A stretch of 64,000 nt of DNA from Microthrixaceae bacterium (GTDB lineage: Bacteria; Actinomycetota; Acidimicrobiia; Acidimicrobiales; Microtrichaceae), in contig JAMLGM010000004.1 of NCBI GenBank assembly GCA_023957975.1, positions 1 through 64,000 of the forward strand, read 5' to 3'. A program made the position numbers and the translations under genes. Below are positions 26,855 through 34,889 of this stretch, piece after piece (positions within the stretch are counted from its first letter, which is position 1; every line of letters begins with the position of its first letter). The notes under the pieces were generated by a model. It was not told the DNA's origin. It saw only the letters and a program-made list of their open reading frames with translations, and searched no databases.

Positions 26855-27958
26855 GTGGCTGAACCAGAAGCACCGCAGGTAACCCGCTCGGCGCGCCGTG
26901 CCCAGCTGATCGGCACCGGGCTGATCGGCGGTTCGGTCGGTCTCGTGTTGAAAGCGCAGGGGTGGCACGTCACCGGTTTCGACGCCGACGAATCCGCAGC
27001 GTCCCTGGCCATCGAGCTCGGAGCGATCGACGAGATCGGCCTCGACCTCAACGCCGAGGTGTGCTTCGTCGCCCTACCCGTCGGTTCGGTCGCCGCCGCG
27101 GCCAATCGGCTGCTCGACATGCCGGGAACGAACTGGGTGGTGACCGACGTGGGGTCGGTGAAGGCCCCGATCGCAGCGGCGGTGGCCCACCCGAGGTTCG
27201 TCGGTGGGCACCCGATGGCGGGATCCGAGGTCGAGGGGGTCGCCGGATCGCGAGCGGACATGTTCGACGGTGCGGTCTGGGTGTTGACTCCTTCGGAACA
27301 GACCGATCCGCTCGCGCACGTGCTCGTGCACTCGATCGTCGCCGGGTTCGGAGCCGAGGTGCTGACCTTGGCCCCAGAGCTGCACGACCGCATCGTCGCG
27401 CTCGTCAGCCACGTGCCCCACCTCACGGCCGTCACGCTCATGGGGTTGGCGAGCAGCCGGGCTCAGGCCCAGGATCACCAGGCGTTGCTGCGGCTCGCAG
27501 CTGGGGGCTTTCGCGACATGACCCGCATCGCCGGCGGCCACCCCGCCATCTGGCCCGACATCTGTGCCGAGAACCGCGACGCCATCCTGGAGATTCTCGA
27601 CGCCTTCATGATCGAGTTGGGCGAGGTGCGTACGATCGTGGCCAACGGCGACCGCCCCGAGCTGATTGATCGCCTCGAACGTTCCCGTGAGGCGCGAATC
27701 AACCTGCCGACCACCGCCGGGCCGCCCTCGGAGCTCGTCGAGTTGCTGGTCACGGTCAAGGACCGCCCCGGCGAACTGGCGCGCATCACCGCGATGGCGA
27801 CCGAGATGCAGGTGAACATCTACGACATCGAGATCGCCCACTCGGCCGAGCGTCCGAGCGGCTTGGTCATCATGCTGGTTGACCTCGAGAAGGCCCAGCC
27901 GATGGTGGATGAGTTGCTCGCCGATGGATACTCGGTGGCTCAGCGGAGGCTCGGATGA
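26855..27958 (+). CDS. tyrA: Prephenate dehydrogenase with ACT domain
   Basis: A 367-residue enzyme for tyrosine synthesis, oxidising prephenate with NAD(P). The Rossmann motif is LIGTGLIGGSVGLVLKAQG; VTDVGSVKAPI and GGHPMAGSEVEG follow, and the helical dimer domain has HVPHLTAVTLM. An ACT domain at about 283-350 (LVTVKDRPGELARITAM) probably gives feedback control by tyrosine. A GTG start 10 nt after aroH is used, since the frame upstream is antisense to no conserved part. It overlaps aroA by 4 nt. Confidence 0.94.
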   Translation: MAEPEAPQVTRSARRAQLIGTGLIGGSVGLVLKAQGWHVTGFDADESAASLAIELGAIDEIGLDLNAEVCFVALPVGSVAAAANRLLDMPGTNWVVTDVGSVKAPIAAAVAHPRFVGGHPMAGSEVEGVAGSRADMFDGAVWVLTPSEQTDPLAHVLVHSIVAGFGAEVLTLAPELHDRIVALVSHVPHLTAVTLMGLASSRAQAQDHQALLRLAAGGFRDMTRIAGGHPAIWPDICAENRDAILEILDAFMIELGEVRTIVANGDRPELIDRLERSREARINLPTTAGPPSELVELLVTVKDRPGELARITAMATEMQVNIYDIEIAHSAERPSGLVIMLVDLEKAQPMVDELLADGYSVAQRRLG

Positions 27959-29346
27959 CCTCGGGGCCGTCGTCTGGAGGGCCGTCGAGCCACGAGGCGC
28001 TCGCCGGGCTGTCGGACCCGCTCGAGATCCAGCCGGTACATGGACCGTTGAACGCCGTCGTGCGGCTTCCGGGGTCGAAGTCGATCACGAACCGGGCCTT
28101 GATCTGCGCGGCGCTTTCGCGGGGGACCTCGACGCTTCGCGGGGTGCTCCATTCCGACGACACCACCGCCATGGTCGGATGCCTGGAAGGCCTCGGCATC
28201 TCGCTGACCTCGGTCGGCGACACCGTGACCGTCGTCGGCTCGGCAGGTCGCGTGCCGAACGCGCCCGCCACGCTCGATGCCCGGCAGTCGGGCACCACGG
28301 CACGGTTCATGTTGGCACTCGCCGCCCTGGCCGAAGCCGAGATCACCATCGACGGCCACGCCCAGTTGCGCGCCCGTCCGATGCGCGACGGAATCGACGC
28401 GGTGCGAGCCCTTGGCTGCTCGGTTGCCGATTCCGGCGGCTGTCTGCCGGTGACGGTCGGCCCCGGCCCCGGACCCTCCGCCGCTGCGGCCTCAGCCTCC
28501 TCAGGCTCCTCGGAGTCGACGATGAGCGAGCGGTCACTCGTGCGGGTCCGCGGCGATGTCTCGAGTCAGTTCCTCACCGGACTGCTGTTGGCGGCGCCGT
28601 GCGTGCCGGGCGGGCTGAGCGTCGAGGTGGACGGTCACCTGCAATCGGTGCCCTATGTCGCGATGACGGTGGCGGTCATGGCGGCCTTCGGGGCCAGTGT
28701 CGAGGTGGGTGCGAACTTCGCCCGATTCGAGGTCGCCGACACCGGATATTCGGCCTGCGACTACCCGATCGAACCCGACGCCTCGGCGGCTTCGTACCCG
28801 CTGGCGGCGGCGGCGCTGTGCGGAGGCACGGTGGTCGTCGAAGGCCTCGGCGCGGCGAGCGTGCAAGGCGATGTCCGCTTCGCCGAGGTGCTGGCGGCCT
28901 ACGGAGCGGAAGTGACGATCGAGCCCGACCGCATCACCGTTCGGGGAGCCGCGTTGCGAGGGGGCACGTTCGACCTCGCCGACATCTCCGATACCGCGCA
29001 GACCCTCGCCGCGATCGCTCCGTTCGCCGAGGCTCCGACCGAGATCCTCGGCATCGGGTTCATCCGTCGCAAGGAGACCGACCGCGTCGCGGCGATGGTC
29101 GGCGAACTGCGGCGACTCGGCATCGATGCGCACGAGTTGGATGACGGCCTGCGTATCGTCCCCGGACCGTTGAAGCCGGCGGTCGTGCAGACCTACGACG
29201 ACCATCGGATGGCGATGAGTTTCGCGCTGGTGGGCCTGCGCGCCGACGGCGTCTCGATCGCCGATCCCGGCTGCGTTGCCAAGACCTTCCCGACCTATTG
29301 GCGCATGCTCGCACAGCTCGCGGCGAGCGCCGAGGAGCGTTCATGA
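27955..29346 (+). CDS. aroA: 3-phosphoshikimate 1-carboxyvinyltransferase (EPSP synthase)
   Basis: A 463-residue enzyme of the shikimate pathway joining shikimate 3-phosphate and PEP. Motifs are LPGSKSITNRALICAAL, ARQSGTTARFM (a variant of the usual GNAGTxxR), GDVSSQFLTGLLLAAP, PDASAASYPLAAAAL, RRKETDRVAAM and TYDDHRMAMSFAL. Two additions stand out: about 25 extra N-terminal residues, and a Ser/Ala-rich insertion at about 165-190 between two beta strands. The start is in an ATGA overlap. Confidence 0.96.
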   Translation: MTSGPSSGGPSSHEALAGLSDPLEIQPVHGPLNAVVRLPGSKSITNRALICAALSRGTSTLRGVLHSDDTTAMVGCLEGLGISLTSVGDTVTVVGSAGRVPNAPATLDARQSGTTARFMLALAALAEAEITIDGHAQLRARPMRDGIDAVRALGCSVADSGGCLPVTVGPGPGPSAAAASASSGSSESTMSERSLVRVRGDVSSQFLTGLLLAAPCVPGGLSVEVDGHLQSVPYVAMTVAVMAAFGASVEVGANFARFEVADTGYSACDYPIEPDASAASYPLAAAALCGGTVVVEGLGAASVQGDVRFAEVLAAYGAEVTIEPDRITVRGAALRGGTFDLADISDTAQTLAAIAPFAEAPTEILGIGFIRRKETDRVAAMVGELRRLGIDAHELDDGLRIVPGPLKPAVVQTYDDHRMAMSFALVGLRADGVSIADPGCVAKTFPTYWRMLAQLAASAEERS

Positions 29347-30050
29347 CCAACGACACCACCCCGTCGCTCGGCGATCCGGTCCAGTCCGGCGACATCGGCG
29401 ATGTGATCGCCATCGACGGGCCGGCAGGGTCTGGCAAGTCGACGATCTCGCGCCTGGTGGCGCAGCGGGTCGGGCTGCCGATCCTCGACACGGGGGCGAT
29501 GTACCGGGCCGTGACCTTCGCGGTGTTGCACGCGGGCGGGGACCCGGCGGATGCCGATGGTGCGACCGCGGCGGCGGAGGCCGCCGACATCGAATTCGGA
29601 GACCGCGTCCGGATCAACGGGGTGGACGTCACCGAGGAGATCCGGCAACCGCAGGTGTCGCAAAGCGTCAGCATCGTGGCCGCCCATCCAGGGGTGCGTC
29701 GAGTGCTCGTGGCCATTCAACGCCGGTGGATGGCCGCCAACGGTGGTGGAGTGCTCGAGGGGCGCGACATCGGCACCGTGGTCGCGCCGGATGCCCCGTT
29801 GAAGATCTATCTGACGGCATCGCCGGAGGTCCGGGCCCGACGACGCGCCGGGGAGGGGGCCTTCGACGTCGAGGCGGCTGCCCGCAACATCGCCGAACGC
29901 GACCGGCTCGATTCGACCCGCGCCCACTCACCGTTGCGGCCCGCCGACGACGCGGTGCAGATCGACACCTCGGAGCTGACCATCGACGAGGTGGTCGAGG
30001 CGATCGAACAGCACGCGGCGCAGCGGGGACTCGTGAGAGGGGAGCGGTGA
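29343..30050 (+). CDS. cmk: Cytidylate kinase
   Basis: A 235-residue kinase phosphorylating CMP and dCMP. The P-loop is IDGPAGSGKSTIS; LDTGAMYRAVT, the EGRDIGTVVAPDA region and the arginine lid RRRAGEG follow. ATGA overlap with aroA. In mycobacteria cmk follows rluB directly; here the aromatic genes are interposed. Confidence 0.96.
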   Translation: MTNDTTPSLGDPVQSGDIGDVIAIDGPAGSGKSTISRLVAQRVGLPILDTGAMYRAVTFAVLHAGGDPADADGATAAAEAADIEFGDRVRINGVDVTEEIRQPQVSQSVSIVAAHPGVRRVLVAIQRRWMAANGGGVLEGRDIGTVVAPDAPLKIYLTASPEVRARRRAGEGAFDVEAAARNIAERDRLDSTRAHSPLRPADDAVQIDTSELTIDEVVEAIEQHAAQRGLVRGER

Positions 30051-30763
30051 ACACCGCGTCCGGCGATTCCGGCCGTCGAACAGTGTCCGCCGCGATGCCG
30101 TCGCACGAGGTCGTTTCGCACGGTCGAGTGGGGCGGGTGGCCCGCCGCGCGATGTGGCTCACCGCACGCGGGATCGCAAAGGTCTACCTCCGCTTCGAAG
30201 TCGTGGGTCACGAACGGGTCCCCGACACCGGGGCCTTCGTGATCGCGCCGGTGCACCGGTCGGCCATCGACTCGCCGCTTGCGGCCATGGCCTTCGAACG
30301 CCCGGTGTTCTTCATGGCCAAGGGGTCGGCGTTCGCGAATCCGTGGGCGTCGAGGGCCCTCAAGTGGTTCGGAGCATTTCCCGTTTCGCGTGACGGCACC
30401 GACTTCGCCGCCATCCGCACCTTCGACTCGCTCATCCACGACGGACACCCGGTGGTGGTGTTTCCCGAGGGCACCCGCAAGCGCGGCGACACGCTCGAGG
30501 ACCTGCGCGACGGGCCGGCGTTCATCGCGGCTCGACAGCGGGTGCCGATCGTGCCGGTGGGCATCGGCGGCACCGATCGGGTGCTTCCCAAAGGATCGAG
30601 GATCCTGCGCCCACGAAAGGTGGTCTACGTCATCGGCGAACCGATCTACCCCGACGTGGAGCTCGAAGGGCGGGTGCCGCGTCGGGTGATCAGCGAGCTG
30701 ACCGAGGAACTGCGCGAACGTCTCGACGAGATCTACGCGGACGCCCGGAGCCGCGCCGGCTGA
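30047..30763 (+). CDS. plsC: 1-acyl-glycerol-3-phosphate acyltransferase (PlsC family)
   Basis: A 238-residue membrane-associated acyltransferase. The catalytic HX4D motif is HRSAID, and VVVFPEGTRKRGD is the glycerol-phosphate-binding block. It likely makes phosphatidic acid, or acylates a related lysolipid. The GTG start overlaps the cmk stop (GTGA). It is the last gene of the scpA-to-plsC run. Confidence 0.9.
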   Translation: MNTASGDSGRRTVSAAMPSHEVVSHGRVGRVARRAMWLTARGIAKVYLRFEVVGHERVPDTGAFVIAPVHRSAIDSPLAAMAFERPVFFMAKGSAFANPWASRALKWFGAFPVSRDGTDFAAIRTFDSLIHDGHPVVVFPEGTRKRGDTLEDLRDGPAFIAARQRVPIVPVGIGGTDRVLPKGSRILRPRKVVYVIGEPIYPDVELEGRVPRRVISELTEELRERLDEIYADARSRAG

Positions 30764-30771
30764 GCGCGGCG

Positions 30772-30808
30772 GCGAACCGCAGGCCGCGCGGCGCGAACCG
30801 CAGGCCGC
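30772..30808. repeat. Direct repeat between convergent genes
   Basis: Two identical 16-bp copies (30772-30787 and 30793-30808, period 21) fill the whole gap between plsC and the carotenoid oxygenase stop. No hairpin terminator with a T tract is present here. Confidence 0.85.
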
Positions 30809-32377
30809 TCAGGCCGAGGGCACCCAGGCGGCGTGGAAGCCGTAGGGAACCCGCTGGGGCAACTCGATGCGGGCGACCGGGCCGGCGGCGACATCGGTGG
30901 CATCGATGATGACGAGTTGCGAGGCGTCGCCCGCCGCGTTGTAGACGTAGCTCATGGCGTAGCCGGCATCGTCGGCGGTGTCGCTGGTGTCGCCGGTGCC
31001 CGGCACGAACAGCCATTCCGAGGCCTGTTCGCCATCGGAGGGGGTCCAGACGTCGCGGGTGTCGCGGTCGAAGTCGTGCTTGATCAGCCCGCCGAACGCC
31101 GGGGTGCCGTCGTCGAGTTCGTGGGTCTCCACGAGGTAGCCGTAGCGGTGTCTGCGCCCGACTCGGCGCGGGTCGCGGGTCGGCAGTTCGCCGGGGTTGT
31201 CCTGTTCCACCACCGTGTCGTCGAACGAGCCGGTCACGGTGTTCAGGGTCCAGCGCCGCAGCGTCAACCCGCCGCCGAGCCCCACCATGTCGGCCGCGAA
31301 CATCGACTCCTGGCGACAGACGTCCATCACGATCGTGTCGCCGTCGCGATACGCATTCACCGAATGGAACACGTAACACGGGTCGATGTCGTACCAGGTG
31401 ATGGCACTCGCCGGACCGCCGAGTGGCATCACTCCGAGCCGTGCACCGACCTCGGGCTGCCACTGGAACGGCGTTGCGGCCACGGTGGGGTCGGCCATCC
31501 ACCGCGATGCCGCATCGAGGTCGAACACGACGGGAAGGTCCATGAAGATGACGTCGCGATCGGTGATCATGAAGTCGTGCATCATCGTCGAGCGCGGAAC
31601 CTCGACCGGTTCGGAGTGGATCATCGCTCCGGTCGTATCGGTGACGTGATAGGTGAGATACGGCGCAACGAATCCGTAGCCGAAGCTGTGCAGATGGCCG
31701 GTGTCGGGGTCGATCTTCGGGTGCGCCGTGAACGCTGAGGTCAACGCCGAGTCGAAGGTGTGCACACCGATGGTCGACAGGTCGGCAGGGTCGAGTTCGT
31801 AAGGCGCCCCCACCTCACCACTCGACAGCAGCCGTCCGGCGTGGTGAAAGAACGACACGTTCGATTGATTCGCCGCTCCGCCGGGCACCGAGTCTCCGAA
31901 CCCGAGATTCTGCTGATACAGCGTGGTGTTTACGTAGCGGTTCCGATACCAGGCCGCGGAGCCCCCGCCGAGGCTGACCCCGTGGGCCATTCCGTCGCCG
32001 AAGAACCACATGAGCGATTCGCCCGACTGCGGGTTCGACCCGTTGCGGACGTAGAGCCCGTTGAGGTCGCTCGGGATCGCGCCCTGCACGACGTTGAGGT
32101 CGAACGCCTCGACCTCCCTGGTCACTGGCGCGTAGTTGCCCTCGAGCCACCAGCGACCTGAAGGGTCGGTGCGCAGGGCAGCGGTCGTGGAGGTCGAGGC
32201 CGACGCACCTGAGGTCGTCGAGGATGCCCTGCTCGCCGAGTCCCGATCGGAGCCCGAGCACCCGATGAGCGCCCCGAACGGCACCGCGGCAAGCCCGTGC
32301 GCGCCCCAGCGCAGCAGGTCTCGGCGCGTCGGCGGCTGGTCGGAACGTGGTCGACGTGGTCCGGGGTGTGGCGTCAT
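30809..32377 (-). CDS. Carotenoid oxygenase family protein, Tat-exported lipoprotein
   Basis: A 522-residue protein (524 from GTG at 32383). The N-terminus has a twin-arginine motif (RRDLLRWGAHGLAAVPFGAL) ending in a lipobox-like LIGC. After a Ser/Thr linker comes a beta-propeller of the RPE65/carotenoid cleavage dioxygenase family: GLYVRNGSNPQ, MWFFGDGMAHGV, the HP pair in TAHPKIDPDTGHLHSFGY, MHDFMITDRDVIF, YVFHSVNAY and C-terminal GFHAAWVPS. The four iron-binding His appear present. The substrate is unknown. It lies in the ispH operon, which supports an isoprenoid-derived substrate. Confidence 0.9.
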   Translation of the reverse strand: MTPHPGPRRPRSDQPPTRRDLLRWGAHGLAAVPFGALIGCSGSDRDSASRASSTTSGASASTSTTAALRTDPSGRWWLEGNYAPVTREVEAFDLNVVQGAIPSDLNGLYVRNGSNPQSGESLMWFFGDGMAHGVSLGGGSAAWYRNRYVNTTLYQQNLGFGDSVPGGAANQSNVSFFHHAGRLLSSGEVGAPYELDPADLSTIGVHTFDSALTSAFTAHPKIDPDTGHLHSFGYGFVAPYLTYHVTDTTGAMIHSEPVEVPRSTMMHDFMITDRDVIFMDLPVVFDLDAASRWMADPTVAATPFQWQPEVGARLGVMPLGGPASAITWYDIDPCYVFHSVNAYRDGDTIVMDVCRQESMFAADMVGLGGGLTLRRWTLNTVTGSFDDTVVEQDNPGELPTRDPRRVGRRHRYGYLVETHELDDGTPAFGGLIKHDFDRDTRDVWTPSDGEQASEWLFVPGTGDTSDTADDAGYAMSYVYNAAGDASQLVIIDATDVAAGPVARIELPQRVPYGFHAAWVPSA

Positions 32378-32387
32378 CGCCACGGGA

Positions 32388-32393
32388 GGTTAC
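32388..32393 (-). promoter_or_regulatory. -10 box TAACCT before the carotenoid oxygenase (minus strand)
   Basis: On the minus strand the box lies 10 nt before the ATG at 32377, inside the 23-nt gap after the upstream gene. Possible internal promoter in the ispH operon. Confidence 0.4.
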
Positions 32394-32400
32394 CGGTTCG

Positions 32401-32769
32401 TCACAGCGCGACGCCGAGGAAGATCGACGCGATGCCGGCGACCGTCGCGATCGCCCCGCCAGCAGCCAGGGCGGGCTTTGAGGTCCCGACGATGTGGATC
32501 AGCGCGCCGGCGGCGGAAATCAACACGACGAGGAACTTGATGCCGAACAGCATCTGGTCGAGTTCGTCGTCGACCATCATGTTCCACATCCCGGTCACGA
32601 ACGCGAGCCCGAACCCGGCCCAACCGACCATGTTGAACTGTCGAGCTGCCGCCTTCGGAGCATCGGGACCGTACTTGCGCAGCACGGGAACCAGCGATCC
32701 CATCACGACCTGGCCGCCGACCCAGATGCACGCGCCGAGGATGTGAAGCGAGAGACGAAGCGTTTCCAT
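32401..32769 (-). CDS. Four-helix membrane protein, CopD-like
   Basis: A 122-residue membrane protein with about four helices. The first contains HILGACIWVGGQVVMG, and conserved aromatic and Met residues follow (AGFGLAFVTGMWNMM), a pattern seen in the CopD/DUF2269 type of small membrane proteins that may bind heme or metal. Function is not known. It lies between ispH and the carotenoid oxygenase on the same strand with 25-nt and 23-nt gaps. Confidence 0.7.
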   Translation of the reverse strand: METLRLSLHILGACIWVGGQVVMGSLVPVLRKYGPDAPKAAARQFNMVGWAGFGLAFVTGMWNMMVDDELDQMLFGIKFLVVLISAAGALIHIVGTSKPALAAGGAIATVAGIASIFLGVAL

Positions 32770-32794
32770 GCCGAGGTGTTCTAGCGGCGGCCGG

Positions 32795-33826
32795 CTACGC
32801 GAGCGAACTCAACACGTCGCCGGCGCGGAGTTTGCGGTCGTTGAGGACCCGGTGGTCGATCGGGTTGCCGCCGACGGCGAACGTGGCGAACGCGTCGACC
32901 GCGACGAGGAGGTCGCGCAGGTTCCTCGGCGGCGGGAAATACTCGTCCTCATCGGTCGTGCGGACCTCTTCGACCCCGTTGACCGGGGCGAGCTTTGCAA
33001 TGACCGCATCCACGAGTTCGTCGGGTGCGGAGGCGCCGGCCGTGACCCCGACGATGCCGGCGAGATCGTCGGGCAACTCGTCGGCGCCGTTGACCCGAAA
33101 CACCCGTGGGCATCCGGCTTCGCGGGCGAGCTTTTCCAGCGCGAGGGTGTTGGACGAGTTCGCCGACCCCACGACCACCATGGCATCGCAACGAGGCGCG
33201 ATCGTCATGAGTGCGGTCTGCCGGTTCGTCGTGGCGAAACACAGGTCGCTGCGGCCCGGCACCCACATGTCGGGGAACCGCTCCTTGGTGGCGTCGAGCA
33301 CGTCGCTCCAGTCGCGGTGGCTCAAGGTCGTCTGGGCGAGCAGTGCGACGGGCTCCTCGAACTGGGGTAGCGCGGCGACGTCGTCGACCGACTCGACCCG
33401 ATGGGTCGACAACGGGGCGACCGCCATCGTTCCCACGGCCTCCTCGTGGCCCTCGTGGCCGACATAGACGATCTGATAGCCCTTGCCGGCGCGCACCTTC
33501 ACCTCGTGGTGAACCTTCGTGACCAGCGGGCACACCGAGTCCACGACGTAGCCGCCCCGCTCGGTGGCATGAGCGACGACCTCGGGGGCCGAGCCGTGGG
33601 CCGACAACATGATGGGGGAGCCCTCGGGAACCTCGGAGATGTCGTCGACGAAGATGACGCCGAGGTCGGTGAAGCGGCTCACGACCCGCTGGTTGTGAAC
33701 GATCTCGTGGTAGCAGTACACGGGCGGCTCGAAGGCCCGCACCATCCACGCCAACGCTTTGATCGCCATCTCGACCCCGGCGCAGAAGCCTCGGGGAGCG
33801 GCGAGCAGGACGTGATCGACAGCCAT
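32795..33826 (-). CDS. ispH: 4-hydroxy-3-methylbut-2-enyl diphosphate reductase
   Basis: A 343-residue iron-sulfur enzyme, last step of the MEP isoprenoid pathway. The cluster Cys are in APRGFCAGVEMAI, VDSVCPLVTKVH and SDLCFATTNRQ; the active-site TTDED and the EIVHN motif are present. The ATG follows a leaderless-type -10 box. It heads an operon with a small membrane protein and a carotenoid oxygenase. Confidence 0.97.
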   Translation of the reverse strand: MAVDHVLLAAPRGFCAGVEMAIKALAWMVRAFEPPVYCYHEIVHNQRVVSRFTDLGVIFVDDISEVPEGSPIMLSAHGSAPEVVAHATERGGYVVDSVCPLVTKVHHEVKVRAGKGYQIVYVGHEGHEEAVGTMAVAPLSTHRVESVDDVAALPQFEEPVALLAQTTLSHRDWSDVLDATKERFPDMWVPGRSDLCFATTNRQTALMTIAPRCDAMVVVGSANSSNTLALEKLAREAGCPRVFRVNGADELPDDLAGIVGVTAGASAPDELVDAVIAKLAPVNGVEEVRTTDEDEYFPPPRNLRDLLVAVDAFATFAVGGNPIDHRVLNDRKLRAGDVLSSLA

Positions 33827-33833
33827 GGCCCCA

Positions 33834-33839
33834 AGTGTA
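33834..33839 (-). promoter_or_regulatory. -10 box TACACT of ispH (minus strand)
   Basis: Ends 7 nt before the ispH ATG on the minus strand, no Shine-Dalgarno; leaderless type. Confidence 0.55.
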
Positions 33840-33997
33840 GGAGCGTGCGCGGAACTCTCCGTTGCAGCGCGGACATGTTTCCGGCGCCGGTCTGTGTTGC
33901 GGCGTCGGTTTTGGCGCTAATGTCACAAATCCGGACGGTGCCGCCGTTCGGCGATCGTTAGAACGTGCGGTCGAGGGGGCGGGCCAAGAGGGGGATC

Positions 33998-34621
33998 ATG
34001 AAATCCAAGAAGTTGCTCGTCATAGGTGCAGGCGCCCTCGCCGCCGCAGCGGTCTCAGGGTGTGTGCAAGAGCCGATTGCGGTACCCGATTTCACCCGCG
34101 TGAGCTGCGGTTCGCTCGGCGGCGGAGTCGAGTTCACTCCAGCGGTCACCGAGGAGGTCCAGGCCGTGCAGGCTGCCGCCACCGAATGGACGGGGTCGAC
34201 CGACTGTGACGATGAGACCGGGTCGGAGCTCACGAGCCTTTCGATGGAGGGGTTGGCGATTGAATTCCCCGAGATGGGCTGCACGACGGGGGCTGGCACC
34301 GGCACGGCGACCTTGCGGTGGTCCGACGAGTCGACCTCGGAGGTTTCGCTGGTCGTGAACCTCGACAAGTTGTCCTCCGGTACGGCCTCGGGCAACGCGT
34401 TGGTCGTCGTCAACACCGGCCGTTTCACCTCCTGGGCGACGGTGACCCCGGTGTCGGCGGTGGTGACAGCGGGAGCGTGCGCTGACGGTGGGGTCACTGC
34501 AGTCGACCTGACCTTCTCATCGCTCGTGCTGACCGGGGTGATGCCCGAACCGACGCCGACCACCGAACCCGGCGAAACGCCGTCGCCCGCCCCCGAACCC
34601 GCTCCCGAACCCGCCGAGTAG
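33998..34621 (+). CDS. Putative lipoprotein of unknown function
   Basis: A 207-residue protein starting MKSKKLL, with a lipoprotein signal (hydrophobic 4-18, lipobox VSGC with Cys 21). The mature part is a beta-rich domain with a few Cys and ends in a Pro/Glu-rich tail (EPTPTTEPGETPSPAPEP). It probably sits on the outer face of the membrane. The ATG has a GAGGGGG ribosome site upstream, unlike many neighbours. No family recognised. A strong hairpin follows at 34691. Confidence 0.72.
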   Translation: MKSKKLLVIGAGALAAAAVSGCVQEPIAVPDFTRVSCGSLGGGVEFTPAVTEEVQAVQAAATEWTGSTDCDDETGSELTSLSMEGLAIEFPEMGCTTGAGTGTATLRWSDESTSEVSLVVNLDKLSSGTASGNALVVVNTGRFTSWATVTPVSAVVTAGACADGGVTAVDLTFSSLVLTGVMPEPTPTTEPGETPSPAPEPAPEPAE

Positions 34622-34650
34622 GGGGGCCAGTAGGGGTCTGTAGGGGTCTG
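34618..34650 (+). repeat. Short direct repeat after the lipoprotein stop
   Basis: TAGGGGTCTG occurs twice in tandem (34631-34650) directly after a similar block that includes the TAG stop. Confidence 0.8.
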
Positions 34651-34690
34651 CGCCGCGGCCTGGTTGGGCCGTCGTCGCGTACATCCGCAC

Positions 34691-34744
34691 GAACCCGCTG
34701 TCGATGGGTGCCTTCGGGAGCCTTCGACAGCGGGTTCTCCCGTT
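34691..34744 (+). terminator. Hairpin terminator after the lipoprotein gene
   Basis: Arms at 34691-34704 and 34723-34736 pair over 14 bp with an 18-nt loop, followed by CTCCCGTTTT. It ends the lipoprotein transcript before the HNH gene. Confidence 0.75.
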
Positions 34745-34876
34745 TTCAACGCACTCGTTGGCGTGGTTCTCGACGTCGACCCCTCGCCGTCGACGATCGT
34801 GCCGCATCCAGCTTGCTTTTGATGCGAGGTCACGGGCTTTCGCGGCGTCTCGGGCTTGGCTGTCGGTGGTCGCGTT

Positions 34877-34882
34877 TAGTAT
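34877..34882 (+). promoter_or_regulatory. -10 box TAGTAT, leaderless promoter of the HNH gene
   Basis: Ends 7 nt before the ATG at 34890. It fixes this start over a much longer frame from 34704 that would run back into the terminator. Confidence 0.55.
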
Positions 34883-34889
34883 CAAACGC

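Noticed and set aside
34704..34889. N-terminal extension of the HNH gene
   Set aside because: It would begin in the preceding terminator; DUF222 homologues start near 34890, where a -10 box is found.
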